A DNA stretch of 64,000 nt, taken from positions 1 through 64,000 of the forward strand of contig JAQXLY010000036.1 of NCBI GenBank assembly GCA_029012365.1. Direction: 5' to 3'. This DNA comes from Lachnospiraceae bacterium (GTDB taxonomy: Bacteria > Bacillota > Clostridia > Lachnospirales > Lachnospiraceae). The notes beneath the pieces are model-generated. The model saw only the letters and a list, made by a program, of their open reading frames with translations. It had not been told where the DNA came from and ran no database searches. Made by a program: the position numbers and the translations under genes. Positions 34,582 to 44,834 of the stretch are shown here, one piece after another. Position 1 is the stretch's first letter. The number at the start of each line of letters is the position of its first letter.

Positions 34582-35542
34582 ACCAAAAAATCTTCTCGAG
34601 GTTAAGAACCTCAAGCAACACTTTGATGTCCCGAACGGTTTTATGAAGTCCTTGAAGCTGAAGGCTGTGGACGATGTTTCGTTTGAAATTAAAGAGGGGG
34701 AAACCCTTGGTCTTGTAGGCGAGTCCGGATGCGGTAAAACTACGGTAGGACGTACAATCCTGCAGCTTTACAAGCCTACCGCGGGTGAGGTATGGTTTGA
34801 CGGCAAGTTGATTCAGAGTAAAAAGTCGATAGAGGAGTTCCGTAAGAAGGCGCAGATGGTGTTTCAGGACCCGTATTCTTCTCTGGACCCGCGTATGACT
34901 GTCAGTGATATTATCGGAGAACCGTTGGATGTACACAAGATGTATGGCTCAAAGAAGGAGAGAGAAGAGAAAATACGTCATCTGATGGGGCTTGTAGGTC
35001 TTTCCGGTGAGCATGCAACCCGCTATGCCCATGAATTTTCCGGCGGACAGCGTCAGCGTATCGGTATTGCAAGAGCGCTTGCCGTTGAGCCGAAGTTTAT
35101 TGTATGTGACGAACCGGTATCTGCGCTGGATGTTTCCATTCAGGCACAGGTCGTTAATATGTTTGAGGATTTGCAGGAGGAGTTAGGTCTGACCTATCTG
35201 TTCATTGCACACGATTTGCTTGTAGTAAAGCACATTTCTACCAGAATTGCCGTGATGTATCTCGGAAAGCTGATTGAAATCGGACTTTCCAACGAGTTAT
35301 ACCATCACCCGATTCACCCGTATACCACATCACTGCTTTCGGCAGTGCCGATTCCGGATCCGAAGATTGCACGTGCGAGCGAGCGCATTCTGCTTTCGGG
35401 TGATGTGCCGAGTCCGCTTCATATGCCTGGCGGATGTCCGTTCCGTACCCGTTGTCCGCGTGCAACCGAGAAGTGTGCGGAGGTAATGCCGGAGCTTAGG
35501 GAAATGAGTCCGGGACACAAGGTAGCGTGCCATCATGTGTAG
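34574..35542 (+). CDS. oppF: oligopeptide ABC transporter ATP-binding protein
   Basis: The 322-residue ATPase has Walker A GESGCGKTT, FQDPYSSLDPRMTV, signature FSGGQRQRIGIARAL, Walker B VCDEPVSALDVS and the C-terminal CPFRTRCPRATEKC cysteine motif. It pairs with OppD. The start overlaps the oppD end, implying translational coupling. Confidence 0.95.
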   Translation: MSEPKNLLEVKNLKQHFDVPNGFMKSLKLKAVDDVSFEIKEGETLGLVGESGCGKTTVGRTILQLYKPTAGEVWFDGKLIQSKKSIEEFRKKAQMVFQDPYSSLDPRMTVSDIIGEPLDVHKMYGSKKEREEKIRHLMGLVGLSGEHATRYAHEFSGGQRQRIGIARALAVEPKFIVCDEPVSALDVSIQAQVVNMFEDLQEELGLTYLFIAHDLLVVKHISTRIAVMYLGKLIEIGLSNELYHHPIHPYTTSLLSAVPIPDPKIARASERILLSGDVPSPLHMPGGCPFRTRCPRATEKCAEVMPELREMSPGHKVACHHV

Positions 35543-35601
35543 AGGTGTCGGGAAAACGCAGCAGAACGAGAGATTGGATGTTTTGGGGAAATTAGGGTTA
35601 T

Positions 35602-35617
35602 AACTGCATAAGCAGTT
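35602..35617 (+). other. hairpin between oppF and oppA
   Basis: AACTGC-ATAA-GCAGTT forms a small perfect stem in the 103-bp gap. Such hairpins often stabilise the separate, more abundant binding-protein mRNA. No T-run follows, so it is not a terminator. Confidence 0.4.
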
Positions 35618-35645
35618 GTAATAGATGTTTTCAGGAGGAAAAAGC

Positions 35646-37430
35646 ATGAAAATAAAAAGAATTCTGAGTGTATCACTTGCGCTTGCAATGGTACTCGGCT
35701 GTATGGCATTTACCGCATGCGGCGGTTCAAAGACCGGTAACGGTACAATGACACTGAATGTCGGTTCATATCCGGATTCGGTTGACCCGGCACTTAACTC
35801 CGCAGCTGACGGCGGAACGTATATTGTTCACGTATTCTCCGGACTTGTCGGCTTCGAGCAGGATAAGGATGGCAAAATGGTTCTTGTTCCGGACTGTGCC
35901 ACCGAGCTTCCGGTCGGTGTTGCTACCGCTGACGGTAAGACCGCTTACACGTTTAAGCTTCGCGACGGTCTGAAGTGGAGCGACGGAACTGCGCTTACCG
36001 CAAATGACTTCGTTTACGCATGGAACAGAGCGGCAGACCCGGCAACCGGTGCTGACTACAGCTACATGTTCGAGGTTATCGACGGTTATGACGACATGAT
36101 GGATATGTATGATGAGAACGGTAATTTAAAGGGCGAGAAGAAGTCTCTTAATGTAACTGCTTCCGCTGACGGTACAGAGCTTACCGTAGTTCTTACCGTA
36201 GATGTTCCGTATTTCCATGAGCTTTGTGCGTTCCCGGCTTACATGCCGGTTCGTCAGGATCTCATCGAAGCAAACGGTGATGCATGGGCTACTGCTCCGG
36301 CTACCTACATCGGTAACGGTGCTTACAAGGTAACTGAGCTTTCACAGAACCGGATGGTTCTTGAGAAAAATGAATTTTTTCACAAGTCAGATAAGGTTGT
36401 AACGGAGAAAATTGTTTTCGCATTCAATGATGATGACGCTTCTCTGTTGACAAACTATAAGAACGGCTCATACCTGTTTATTGATTCTGTTCCGAATGAT
36501 GAGATTAAAGCTCTCCGTTCCGGTGAATATAGAGACCAGTTTTATGTGGCGGGACAGCTTGGCACTAATTATATTTCGTTCAATGTAAATGATGTTGCTT
36601 TGGAAGGATTTACTGAGGCAGATAAGGCAAAGCTTCGTAAGGCTCTCGGACTTATGATTGACCGTAACTATGTTTGTGAGGAGATCGGACAGGCAGGTCA
36701 GGTGCCGGCAGCAGGCTTTGTGGCAATGGGTCTTACCGAACCGGACGGCAGGGAGTTCATTGAGAAGAACGGTCCGAAGCGTGACGGTGCAGGCTACTAC
36801 AGTGTGAAGGATGCCGATTATCAGGCAAACTGCGATGAAGCGGTTGCTCTTTTAAAGGAAGTTGCCGCTTCCTCCGGAAAGTTTACCATGGATGGAAATA
36901 AGGCATCCGGCTTCCCGACCCTGACCTATATTACTAACAAGGGTACGGGAAATGAGGCAATGGCAGCTTACCTTCAGCAGGTATGGGGAAATTACGGTAT
37001 TGAGGTCAGGGTGGAGGTTCAGGAATGGGCTACCTTTCTGAATACCCGTAAGGCAGGGGATTACTCTGTTGCGCGTAACGGCTGGCTGGGTGACTACAAT
37101 GACCCGATTTCTTTCCTTGATATGTGGCTTTCCGACAGCGGTAACAATGATTGTCAGTTCGGCAAAGGGGCACATGCAGATTATGCCGGATATGACGGAA
37201 AGACATGGGCTGAAAGCTATGATGCAATCATTGCACAGGTAAAAACCTCCGGTGATGCAGAAAAACGTTTCGAGCTGATGCATGAGGCTGAGGATATTCT
37301 TATGGAGACCGGTGCTATCTGTCCGATTTACTATAACACCGATATCTATATGTGCAGCAACTCCATTGAAGGCTTCTTTGCCAATCCACTTGGGTTTAAG
37401 TATTTTATGTATTCTTTCGTAAAGAAATGA
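35646..37430 (+). CDS. oppA: peptide ABC transporter substrate-binding lipoprotein
   Basis: The 594-residue SBP_bac_5 protein has a lipoprotein signal (residues 1-22, MAFTAC as lipobox), the family entry SYPDSVDPALNSAADGGTYI, LKWSDGTALTANDFVYAW, and C-terminal GWLGDYNDPISFLDMW. It captures oligopeptides for OppBCDF. ATG 35646 follows CAGGAGG. The rich GGT/CTT/CGT codon use resembles flagellin and points to high expression. Confidence 0.95.
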   Translation: MKIKRILSVSLALAMVLGCMAFTACGGSKTGNGTMTLNVGSYPDSVDPALNSAADGGTYIVHVFSGLVGFEQDKDGKMVLVPDCATELPVGVATADGKTAYTFKLRDGLKWSDGTALTANDFVYAWNRAADPATGADYSYMFEVIDGYDDMMDMYDENGNLKGEKKSLNVTASADGTELTVVLTVDVPYFHELCAFPAYMPVRQDLIEANGDAWATAPATYIGNGAYKVTELSQNRMVLEKNEFFHKSDKVVTEKIVFAFNDDDASLLTNYKNGSYLFIDSVPNDEIKALRSGEYRDQFYVAGQLGTNYISFNVNDVALEGFTEADKAKLRKALGLMIDRNYVCEEIGQAGQVPAAGFVAMGLTEPDGREFIEKNGPKRDGAGYYSVKDADYQANCDEAVALLKEVAASSGKFTMDGNKASGFPTLTYITNKGTGNEAMAAYLQQVWGNYGIEVRVEVQEWATFLNTRKAGDYSVARNGWLGDYNDPISFLDMWLSDSGNNDCQFGKGAHADYAGYDGKTWAESYDAIIAQVKTSGDAEKRFELMHEAEDILMETGAICPIYYNTDIYMCSNSIEGFFANPLGFKYFMYSFVKK

Positions 37431-37445
37431 ATAAATATTGATTTT

Positions 37446-37476
37446 AAAGGGGCCGCCTGCGGGTGGCCTCTTTAGG
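37446..37476 (+). terminator. opp operon terminator
   Basis: AAAGGGGCC (37446-37454) pairs with GGCCTCTTT (37465-37473). The last arm supplies a short T-run. Confidence 0.75.
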
Positions 37477-37616
37477 CTATCTTTGTCTTGAGGGTTGTTC
37501 GGGAATGTAAAAAAAACTATACGCGAGGTAAAAAAAGTGGTATAATAAAGAAGATGGGATTACAGATATGGGAGTAAGTCCGGAATGAAAACGGAAAAGA
37601 CACAAGGAGGATTACA

Positions 37617-38906
37617 ATGAATAGAAAAGTGAAATATGCGGCAGCGGTGCTTGCTCTGACCTTGTTAGCCGGAGCCTGCGGGAAGCCGGTATCCGGCACT
37701 GACGGAACACAAGCACCACAGATTACTTTAGGGGTAACGGATGTAACTAAAACTCCGTCACCGGAGAATGGAAAGGAGCCAACAGAAGTGCCTGTACCTA
37801 CAGCAACACCGGAGCCTACAAAAGTGCCGGAACCGACAGTAACGCCGGAACCTACACCTACCCCGGAGCCGTGGGTCGGCGGTTCGGAGGCTGCAAAGAT
37901 TATTGCAAATATGACGATTGGCTGGAACCTCGGAAATACTCTGGATAGTAAGGGAAAATCAGAGACTGCATGGGGAAATCCTGCCACGACACAGGTGATG
38001 ATTGATAAAGTAGCGGAGGCCGGTTTTAATACGATTCGCATTCCGACTACCTGGTATTGCCGCGCTGACAAAGAGTTCACGATTGATACCGCGTGGCTGG
38101 AGCGTGTGAAGGAGGTTGTGGATTATTGCTATAAAAATGATATGTATGTTATTTTAAATACGCATCATGAGACAGACTGGATGGTTCCGACATTAGATAA
38201 AATCGATGACGTTGAGAAGAACTTCGTATATCTGTGGCAGCAGATTGCAGAGTATTTTAAGGACTACGATGAGCATTTGTTATTTGAAGGAATGAATGAG
38301 CCGCGTGTCGTAGGTCATGCGCAGGAGTGGAATGGTGGTACAACAGAGCAGCGCCAGCTGATTAACCGCCTGAACAATGCATTTGTAGAAACAGTGCGTG
38401 CTACCGGCGGAAATAATGAGACACGGTGTCTTTTGATTACAAGCTATGGAGCAAACAGCTCCAGAATTGCTATGTATGCAGTAAAGGTTCCGAACGACCC
38501 ATATGTAGGTGTTTCAATTCATGCGTATACTCCGTATTTCTTTACGTTTTACAGTGATAGTCCGCAGATGGTGTATGATTGGGACGGAAGCAAAGAGAAC
38601 GAGATTAATACACTTTTTAATGATATAGACAGTGTATTTCTTTCCAAGGGAATTCCGGTTGTGTTGACGGAATTTGGCGCGGAGAACAAATCAAACCGTG
38701 CCGGTGGAGAGAATAATCCGGAATCAAGAATTCGCTGGGTGGATTATTATGTCTCCAAGGCTACAGAGTACGGAGTACCTTGCTGTTACTGGGACAACGG
38801 AATTTTCAATGCATCAGGAGAGCAATTCGGGCTTTTGAACAGAAGACAACTGACATGGTATGAGCCGGAATATGTTGAGACTATGGTGAATGCGGCGAAG
38901 AAGTAG
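37617..38906 (+). CDS. GH5 family endoglucanase-like lipoprotein
   Basis: The 429-residue enzyme has a lipoprotein signal peptide (LLAGAC lipobox near residue 20), a Pro/Thr/Glu-rich linker with TPEPT-type repeats (residues ~45-82), and a GH5 catalytic domain: NMTIGWNLGNTLDS, GFNTIRIPTTW, FEGMNEPR with the acid/base Glu, VSIHAYTPY, and VVLTEFGAENK with the nucleophile Glu. It cleaves beta-glucan or related plant polysaccharides at the cell surface. AAGGAGG precedes the ATG. A TATAAT at 37541-37546 may be its -10 box, without a clear -35. The exact substrate is not readable. Confidence 0.92.
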   Translation: MNRKVKYAAAVLALTLLAGACGKPVSGTDGTQAPQITLGVTDVTKTPSPENGKEPTEVPVPTATPEPTKVPEPTVTPEPTPTPEPWVGGSEAAKIIANMTIGWNLGNTLDSKGKSETAWGNPATTQVMIDKVAEAGFNTIRIPTTWYCRADKEFTIDTAWLERVKEVVDYCYKNDMYVILNTHHETDWMVPTLDKIDDVEKNFVYLWQQIAEYFKDYDEHLLFEGMNEPRVVGHAQEWNGGTTEQRQLINRLNNAFVETVRATGGNNETRCLLITSYGANSSRIAMYAVKVPNDPYVGVSIHAYTPYFFTFYSDSPQMVYDWDGSKENEINTLFNDIDSVFLSKGIPVVLTEFGAENKSNRAGGENNPESRIRWVDYYVSKATEYGVPCCYWDNGIFNASGEQFGLLNRRQLTWYEPEYVETMVNAAKK

Positions 38907-39062
38907 CATATCTGCTTATAACTCTATAAGGCATACTAATAAATAGCATGAATATTTTTCTTATCGTACCTACTAGGAAAAGGAAGGAAAGTATGCTATG
39001 ATAGAGAAAAGATTTGGATTACTAAGATTACAGGAACACAAAGCAGACAGGAGGATATGACG

Positions 39063-40088
39063 ATGGATTACAAGAAAGCCGGAGTGGATATTGAAGCCGG
39101 GTACAAGGCAGTGGAACTGATGAAGGAGCATGTAAAGGGTACAATGCGCCCGGAGGTGTTAAACGGTCTCGGAGGTTTTTCCGGAGCATTTGCACTGGAT
39201 CGTTTTATGACGATGAAGCAGCCGACCTTACTTTCCGGTACAGACGGTGTGGGTACGAAGTTAAAGCTCGCTTTCATTCTGGACAAGCATGATACCATCG
39301 GTATTGACTGTGTTGCGATGTGTGTAAATGACGTGGCATGTGCCGGCGGTGAGCCGTTGTTTTTCCTTGACTATGTAGCCTGCGGTAAGAATATTCCTGA
39401 GAAGATTGCAACCATTGTCAGCGGTGTGGCGGAAGGCTGTAAGCAGGCGGGAGCTGCATTAATCGGTGGTGAGACTGCAGAGATGCCGGGCTTTTATCCG
39501 GAGGACGAGTACGACCTTGCCGGCTTTGCGGTAGGTATCGTTGACCGTGCAGAGATGATTACCGGTGAGAATATGAAAGCAGGTGACGTACTGGTTGGTA
39601 TTGCATCCTCCGGTGTTCACAGCAACGGGTATTCTTTGGTTCGTAAGGTGTTCCCGATGGAGCGTAAGGCACTCGATGTATATTATGAGTCTCTGGGTAT
39701 GACTCTCGGTGAGAAGCTTCTGACTCCGACGAAGATTTATGTAAAGGCGCTTTCTTCCTTAAAGACGAACGGTATTGTAGTAAAGGCGTGCAGCCATGTA
39801 ACCGGTGGCGGTTTCTACGAGAATATTCCGAGAATGCTTCCGGAGGGCATCCGTGTTAAGGTTCAGAAGAACGCTTACGAGGTTCCGGCAATCTTTAAGA
39901 TGCTTGCAAAGGACGGTAACATCGAGGAGCAGATGATGTACAATACCTACAACATGGGTATCGGTATGGTAGTTGCAGTAGATAAGGCCGATGCGGATAA
40001 GGCAGTAGCTGCTTTAAAGGCAGCAGGCGAAGAGGCTTATATCCTTGGCGAGGCTGTAAACGGCGAAAAGGGTATTGATATTCTGTAA
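39063..40088 (+). CDS. purM: phosphoribosylformylglycinamidine cyclo-ligase (AIR synthetase)
   Basis: Step five of purine synthesis, ATP-dependent closure of FGAM to AIR. The 341-residue protein has the AIRS signatures [55 protein letters not shown] and [20 protein letters not shown] lies eight bases before ATG 39063, so this start is preferred over ATG 39057. It heads a purM-purN-purD cluster. The 156-bp upstream gap shows no riboswitch by eye. Confidence 0.96.
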   Translation: MDYKKAGVDIEAGYKAVELMKEHVKGTMRPEVLNGLGGFSGAFALDRFMTMKQPTLLSGTDGVGTKLKLAFILDKHDTIGIDCVAMCVNDVACAGGEPLFFLDYVACGKNIPEKIATIVSGVAEGCKQAGAALIGGETAEMPGFYPEDEYDLAGFAVGIVDRAEMITGENMKAGDVLVGIASSGVHSNGYSLVRKVFPMERKALDVYYESLGMTLGEKLLTPTKIYVKALSSLKTNGIVVKACSHVTGGGFYENIPRMLPEGIRVKVQKNAYEVPAIFKMLAKDGNIEEQMMYNTYNMGIGMVVAVDKADADKAVAALKAAGEEAYILGEAVNGEKGIDIL

Positions 40089-40186
40089 TAGAATGAATGG
40101 CGTGTGCGGTGTTAGACTTCCTTTCGGGGGGCGGCACGGCAGACGCTTTTTCCTTTATGGGGAGAGAGCAGATAGAAGGAGGAGCT

Positions 40187-40813
40187 ATGACGAAAATTGT
40201 AGTTTTGGTATCCGGTGGCGGAACGAATTTGCAGGCTATCTTAGATAAGATTGACAGCGGAGAGGTTACAAATGCGAAGATTGCGGCCGTAATCAGCAAT
40301 AAGGCAGATGCGTATGCACTGGAACGGGCAAGAAACAAGGGCATTGCGGCAGAGTGCATTTCTCCGAAAAGCTTTGCGTCCCGTGCCGAGTTTAATGAAG
40401 CACTTTTAGCCGGCGTTTCCAAATATGAACCGGATTTGATTGTACTTGCGGGCTATCTTGTGATTCTGCCGGAATGTCTGATTAAGGCATATCCGCAGAA
40501 GATACTTAATATTCATCCGTCACTGATTCCTTCTTTTTGCGGGGACGGTTTTTACGGCCTTCATGTACATGAGGCGGTGCTTGCAAGGGGAAATAAGATA
40601 ACCGGAGCGACGGTTCATTTTGTGGATGAGGGGACAGATACCGGCCCGATTCTTATGCAGAAGGCAGTTGCGGTAAAGTGCGGTGATACACCTGAGGTAT
40701 TACAGCGAAGAGTAATGGAAGAGGCAGAATGGGAGATTCTCCCGGCGGCGATTAACGCCATTGCAAACGGTAGGGTGGTCTGGAAGAACGGTCAGGCGTT
40801 TATTACAGAATAA
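40187..40813 (+). CDS. purN: phosphoribosylglycinamide formyltransferase
   Basis: Transfers formyl from 10-formyl-THF to GAR. The 208-residue enzyme has VVLVSGGGTNLQAI, IAAVISNKADAYALERA, LAGYLVILP, the catalytic NIHPSLIPSFCG, and HFVDEGTDTGPIL with the catalytic Asp. ATG 40187 follows AAGGAGGAG; an in-frame upstream extension is not needed. Middle gene of purMND. Confidence 0.96.
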   Translation: MTKIVVLVSGGGTNLQAILDKIDSGEVTNAKIAAVISNKADAYALERARNKGIAAECISPKSFASRAEFNEALLAGVSKYEPDLIVLAGYLVILPECLIKAYPQKILNIHPSLIPSFCGDGFYGLHVHEAVLARGNKITGATVHFVDEGTDTGPILMQKAVAVKCGDTPEVLQRRVMEEAEWEILPAAINAIANGRVVWKNGQAFITE

Positions 40814-40880
40814 CAGCGGTGTTTGTGCTGACAGAGATGAAAACGAAGTTCATGATAAATAAAAATCGGAGGAATATGAA

Positions 40881-42155
40881 ATGAAGGTATTAATCGTAGG
40901 CGGCGGCGGAAGAGAGCATGCTATCGCGTGGAAGGTAGCCCGGAGTAAAAAAGTGGACAAGCTGTATTGCGCACCGGGCAATGCGGGTATTGCAGAGCTT
41001 GCGGAGTGTGTGCCGATTGGCGTTATGGAGACTGAGAAGCTTGCTGAGTTTGCGGCAAAGGAAAAGATTGATCTGACGATTATCGGACCGGATGATTCTC
41101 TCGGTGCCGGTGTGGTAGATGCCTTTGAAGCAAAGGGACTTCGCGTATTCGGACCGAGAAAGAATGCGGCTATCATCGAAGGCTCTAAGGCATTTTCAAA
41201 GGATTTGATGAAGAAGTATAACATCCCGACAGCAGCTTATGAGGTATTTACGGATGCTGCGGCAGCGGTTGAATATTTGAAGACAAGTCCGTATCCGACG
41301 GTATTAAAGGCAGACGGCCTGGCGCTCGGCAAGGGTGTTCTGATTTGTAATAATTATGACGAGGCGGTTGCAGGTGTTAAGGCGATTATGGAGGATAAGC
41401 AGTTCGGCAGTGCGGGTGACAAGCTTGTTATTGAGGAATTTATGACAGGCCCTGAGGTTTCTGTTCTGGCATTCTGTGACGGAAAAACTATTAAGACAAT
41501 GACCAGTGCACAGGACCACAAGCGCGCGAAGGACGGTGACCGGGGACTGAATACCGGAGGTATGGGTACATTCTCCCCGACTCCGTTCTACACCGAGGAG
41601 GTGGATGCATTCTGTAAGAAGTACATTTACCAGCCGACGATGGATGCCATGAAGGCAGAGGGCAGACCGTTTGTAGGAGTTTTGTTTGTAGGACTTATGC
41701 TGACTCCGAACGGGCCGAGAGTATTGGAGTACAATGCAAGATTCGGTGACCCGGAGACGCAGGTAGTGCTTCCGCGTATGGAAAATGATATTGTGGATGT
41801 ATTTGAGGCATGCATCGACGGAACACTTGATACGATTGATTTAAGCTTCGCGGATAATGCGGCGGTATGTGTCGTTCTTGCTTCCGACGGCTATCCGGAG
41901 CATTACGAGAAGGGCTTCCCGATTGAAGGACTTGATACCTTTAAGGAAAAGGACGGCTACTACGTATTCCATGCGGGTACGAAGCTTGACAACGGTAAGG
42001 TAGTAACAAACGGAGGCCGTGTGCTTGGTGTTGTGGCAGTAGGTGATGACTTAAAGGGTGCCCGTGCCAATGCGTATGCGGCAACGGAATGGATTTCCTT
42101 TGCAAATAAGTATAAGAGAAATGATATCGGTAAGGCGATTGACGCTGTACAATAA
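40881..42155 (+). CDS. purD: phosphoribosylamine--glycine ligase
   Basis: ATP-grasp enzyme making GAR from PRA and glycine. The 424-residue protein begins with VLIVGGGGREHAIAWK, carries YPTVLKADGLALGKGV, EEFMTGPEVSVLAF, LNTGGMGTFSP and LEYNARFGDPETQ. CGGAGG precedes the ATG. Last gene of the purine cluster, followed by a strong terminator. Confidence 0.97.
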   Translation: MKVLIVGGGGREHAIAWKVARSKKVDKLYCAPGNAGIAELAECVPIGVMETEKLAEFAAKEKIDLTIIGPDDSLGAGVVDAFEAKGLRVFGPRKNAAIIEGSKAFSKDLMKKYNIPTAAYEVFTDAAAAVEYLKTSPYPTVLKADGLALGKGVLICNNYDEAVAGVKAIMEDKQFGSAGDKLVIEEFMTGPEVSVLAFCDGKTIKTMTSAQDHKRAKDGDRGLNTGGMGTFSPTPFYTEEVDAFCKKYIYQPTMDAMKAEGRPFVGVLFVGLMLTPNGPRVLEYNARFGDPETQVVLPRMENDIVDVFEACIDGTLDTIDLSFADNAAVCVVLASDGYPEHYEKGFPIEGLDTFKEKDGYYVFHAGTKLDNGKVVTNGGRVLGVVAVGDDLKGARANAYAATEWISFANKYKRNDIGKAIDAVQ

Positions 42156-42160
42156 GGAAA

Positions 42161-42192
42161 ACGGGGCTGTTGCATGGATTGTACAGCCCCGT
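42161..42192. terminator. bidirectional terminator between purD and pmbA-like gene
   Basis: ACGGGGCTGT (42161-42170) pairs with ACAGCCCCGT (42183-42192). AAAA-rich and T-containing flanks allow use from both convergent genes. Confidence 0.75.
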
Positions 42193-42234
42193 TCCTATAA
42201 CAAAAAACGCTCTGCAAGCGGACTCCTTGTTCTT

Positions 42235-43449
42235 TTACAGATTCTTTGAAATATTCATCTTCATCAGTACCTGCTTATCATTAAATACCGGCTGGTCGGA
42301 GCCGACACCGATAAAGTCCTTTCCGAACATGTCAAACATATTACTCGTAAGGGTAAACGGCGGAAGAGAGCCTAAAAATTTTTCTCCGTCACATAAAAAG
42401 GCATGATGTACCGGCATGACATAATCGCCCTTTTCGTTGAAGCCGCCGCCGCTGTAGCTGTCAAGTACAACAGAAAGCCTGCCGCCCAGCAGCTCTCTTA
42501 CGGTTTTTGTGCTGCGTGCTATTTGCATATTTACATTACCGTTTTCCGGAATGTCGGAATACTTTCTCCATGCATTGCCGGTGTGAGGAACGTTATATTT
42601 TTCGGCAACGCGTTTATCGGAATAACCGAGAAGCGGAACTCCTTTTTCGATGAAAATACGCTTGTCGTTTTCCTTTACGCAGCCTTCACCGTCCCAGAAC
42701 GGGGTGTGCCAGCAGTATTCGTCGGAAACATCATCAATCAGGGTAAACTCCTCGGAAAATACCTTCTGCCCCAGTTTTCCGGTTAGAAGTGAAGTGCCGA
42801 GGGAAAGAGCTTCCGCATTCAGAGAGTTTGTTACCATGCTAATCAGTCCGTAATACTGTGACTGGAGAATGATTTCCTCCGGAAATTCGGCTTTCTTTTC
42901 AAAGGCACCCAGATAATTGTCAGCCATAGCATAAAGCTTTTCAAAGGAGAAGTTGCGCTGTCCGATGGAAAAGTAACCGTCTGTTATGTTTTTGCTGTCC
43001 TTATGCTTATAAGTTACGTTTACCTGAATGTGACTGTCGATATTCTCATAATCAAGCCCTGCCTCATTGGTCTGTCTCGCACAGTCGGTCTGCAATGCAA
43101 AAGAGCCGGAGAGGATAAACTGCGGATATGCCTTGTGAATATGTGCAAGTGCCTCATGGGCGATGGAAAGCAAATCCTTATCGGTGTACTCCTTCTCTGT
43201 TTTGTTACGCCTGCGGGTGCCGGATTCAAGCGTATAAGGATAAGGTCGCTTCAGGGCAAGGTTTTCCTCCGCTTTGGCAAAGCCTGCGGAATCCTCTATT
43301 TCTCCTGCCTGATAGTGAATTCCCGCAACATTGTCCCGGAATATCCGGAAGGAGTATTCCACGCTGTTATTTTTCTCAAAAGAAATAATTTTGTTTTCTT
43401 CAAAGTTAACTTCTGAGTAGATTTCGTTATAGCTCATTTTTTCTTTCAT
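42235..43449 (-). CDS. PmbA/TldE-like metalloprotease-family protein
   Basis: The 404-residue protein fits the TldD/PmbA family but lacks the HExxxH zinc motif, as expected for the PmbA/TldE subunit. Seen are HIHKAYPQFILSGSFALQTD, the LDSYSGGGFNEKGDYVMPVHHAFL block and the C-terminal FGKDFIGVGSDQPVFNDKQVLMKM. TldD-TldE heterodimers degrade or process small unfolded or modified peptides. GGAGG precedes the ATG. It follows the tldD-like gene by 11 bp, so they form an operon. Confidence 0.85.
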   Translation of the reverse strand: MKEKMSYNEIYSEVNFEENKIISFEKNNSVEYSFRIFRDNVAGIHYQAGEIEDSAGFAKAEENLALKRPYPYTLESGTRRRNKTEKEYTDKDLLSIAHEALAHIHKAYPQFILSGSFALQTDCARQTNEAGLDYENIDSHIQVNVTYKHKDSKNITDGYFSIGQRNFSFEKLYAMADNYLGAFEKKAEFPEEIILQSQYYGLISMVTNSLNAEALSLGTSLLTGKLGQKVFSEEFTLIDDVSDEYCWHTPFWDGEGCVKENDKRIFIEKGVPLLGYSDKRVAEKYNVPHTGNAWRKYSDIPENGNVNMQIARSTKTVRELLGGRLSVVLDSYSGGGFNEKGDYVMPVHHAFLCDGEKFLGSLPPFTLTSNMFDMFGKDFIGVGSDQPVFNDKQVLMKMNISKNL

Positions 43450-43460
43450 GGGAAGCCTCC

Positions 43461-44798
43461 TTAATTTGCGGTAAGTGATTTTACGCGGATAGTAGGACCT
43501 CCGGCAGAAACAGCGGCACTTTGCCCGTTCTTGCCGCAGGAAAAGGTATCAAAAAGTTCAAAATCCGTGCCCACTGCGTCAATGTCAAATAAAGTTTTAA
43601 ATACACTGCCTGTCAGCACATTTACCCGGAGCGGTTCACAGAGCTTTCCGTCCCGGATGCGGTAGCAAAGGGACGGAATCATGGTAAAGGTAGATTGTCC
43701 CGTACCGGAATTTACATTATATACATAAATCCCGTCCCTGATATCCTTTATCATGTCCTCCGGATTGTCGGTGCCGGCTTCCATGTAGGTGTTGGTCATA
43801 CGGACAATCGGTGTATTTAAGTAGCTTTGGGCGCGGGAATTTCCGGTAGGAGCTTCCTTTAGCGTCACTGCGGAATGCGCATCATGGAGTCTGCCGGTGA
43901 GGATGCCGTTCTTAATCAGCCAGGTTTCACGGGCTTTTGTACCTTCGTCATCATAAGGCACATAGCCGTTATTGATAAGGGCACCGTTATCGCAGATGGA
44001 AACCTTGTCGTTTCCCACCTTCTTACCCATTACCCATTCCTCCTGCAGGGTTTTATCATTGAGCATAAAGTCAGCCTCGCTCTTGTGACCAAAGCTTTCA
44101 TGGGTAAACATTGCCGTAACCACAGGAGCGAGTACGCAGGTGTAGTCACCCGGTGTCACATCCACGGCGTTTCTTGCGTAGTCAAGATAACGGTCGCGCT
44201 CCGCAAGTATTTCGTCCTCATGTCCGAGAAGTCTGTCAAAGGTCATACCGGCGTAATATTTTCCGCCGCTTACCGGAATATCATTTACGGCAAAGGTATA
44301 GAATACGCCGCAGTTACAGCTCTGGAAATCCTGAATGATTTCTGCGCCCTTACTGGAGTAAAACTGCTTTTTTCTGTAGTAGGTCTGAAGGGATGCAGCA
44401 TACAGCTTTTGCTCCGGAATGGAGTCATCCACACAGGAATCGATATAGTGGTGAACAAGAGCCGTTCTCTGTTCACGGGAAATGTTGCGGATATCCTTAT
44501 CACCGGTAAAGGTAAGAATCGCAGCCTTGTTTACCTCATATGCGGCAACCGTCGGATGATTTAAAATATCCGGGTTCGGTGTGGCAAGAGACGCAAGGTT
44601 ATCAATTTCTTTCTGGATTCCGTCAATATCGTTTGTGGAACCGGTATACCACAAATTTCCGTCAAAAACGCGAATAATGGCACCCGTTACATTGACGGAA
44701 GAATCTGCCTCTACATCGCCGTTTTTCACAAAATAGTAGGTATTATAAGTCTCTTCAATACGTACATCCACGTACAAATCTTTCGGAAATTGATACAT
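43461..44798 (-). CDS. tldD: TldD-like zinc metalloprotease
   Basis: The 445-residue protein has the TldD catalytic motif HESFGHKSEADF (HExxxH), followed by NGALINNGYVPYDDEGTKARETWLIKNG-type sequence, GNSRAQSYLNTPIVRMTN, and the Gly-rich C-terminus DTFSCGKNGQSAAVSAGGP. Partner of the PmbA-like protein encoded next. AAGGAGGG lies before the ATG. No RiPP precursor was found nearby, so its peptide substrate is unknown. Confidence 0.88.
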   Translation of the reverse strand: MYQFPKDLYVDVRIEETYNTYYFVKNGDVEADSSVNVTGAIIRVFDGNLWYTGSTNDIDGIQKEIDNLASLATPNPDILNHPTVAAYEVNKAAILTFTGDKDIRNISREQRTALVHHYIDSCVDDSIPEQKLYAASLQTYYRKKQFYSSKGAEIIQDFQSCNCGVFYTFAVNDIPVSGGKYYAGMTFDRLLGHEDEILAERDRYLDYARNAVDVTPGDYTCVLAPVVTAMFTHESFGHKSEADFMLNDKTLQEEWVMGKKVGNDKVSICDNGALINNGYVPYDDEGTKARETWLIKNGILTGRLHDAHSAVTLKEAPTGNSRAQSYLNTPIVRMTNTYMEAGTDNPEDMIKDIRDGIYVYNVNSGTGQSTFTMIPSLCYRIRDGKLCEPLRVNVLTGSVFKTLFDIDAVGTDFELFDTFSCGKNGQSAAVSAGGPTIRVKSLTAN

Positions 44799-44834
44799 AG
44801 AGTAATCCCTCCTTATACATTATAGCTTAAAAAC

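Noticed and set aside
37617-38906. Part of a cellulosome (dockerin/CBM) for the GH5 protein
   Set aside because: No dockerin repeat or carbohydrate-binding module is visible; the protein is a lipoprotein with linker and catalytic domain only.
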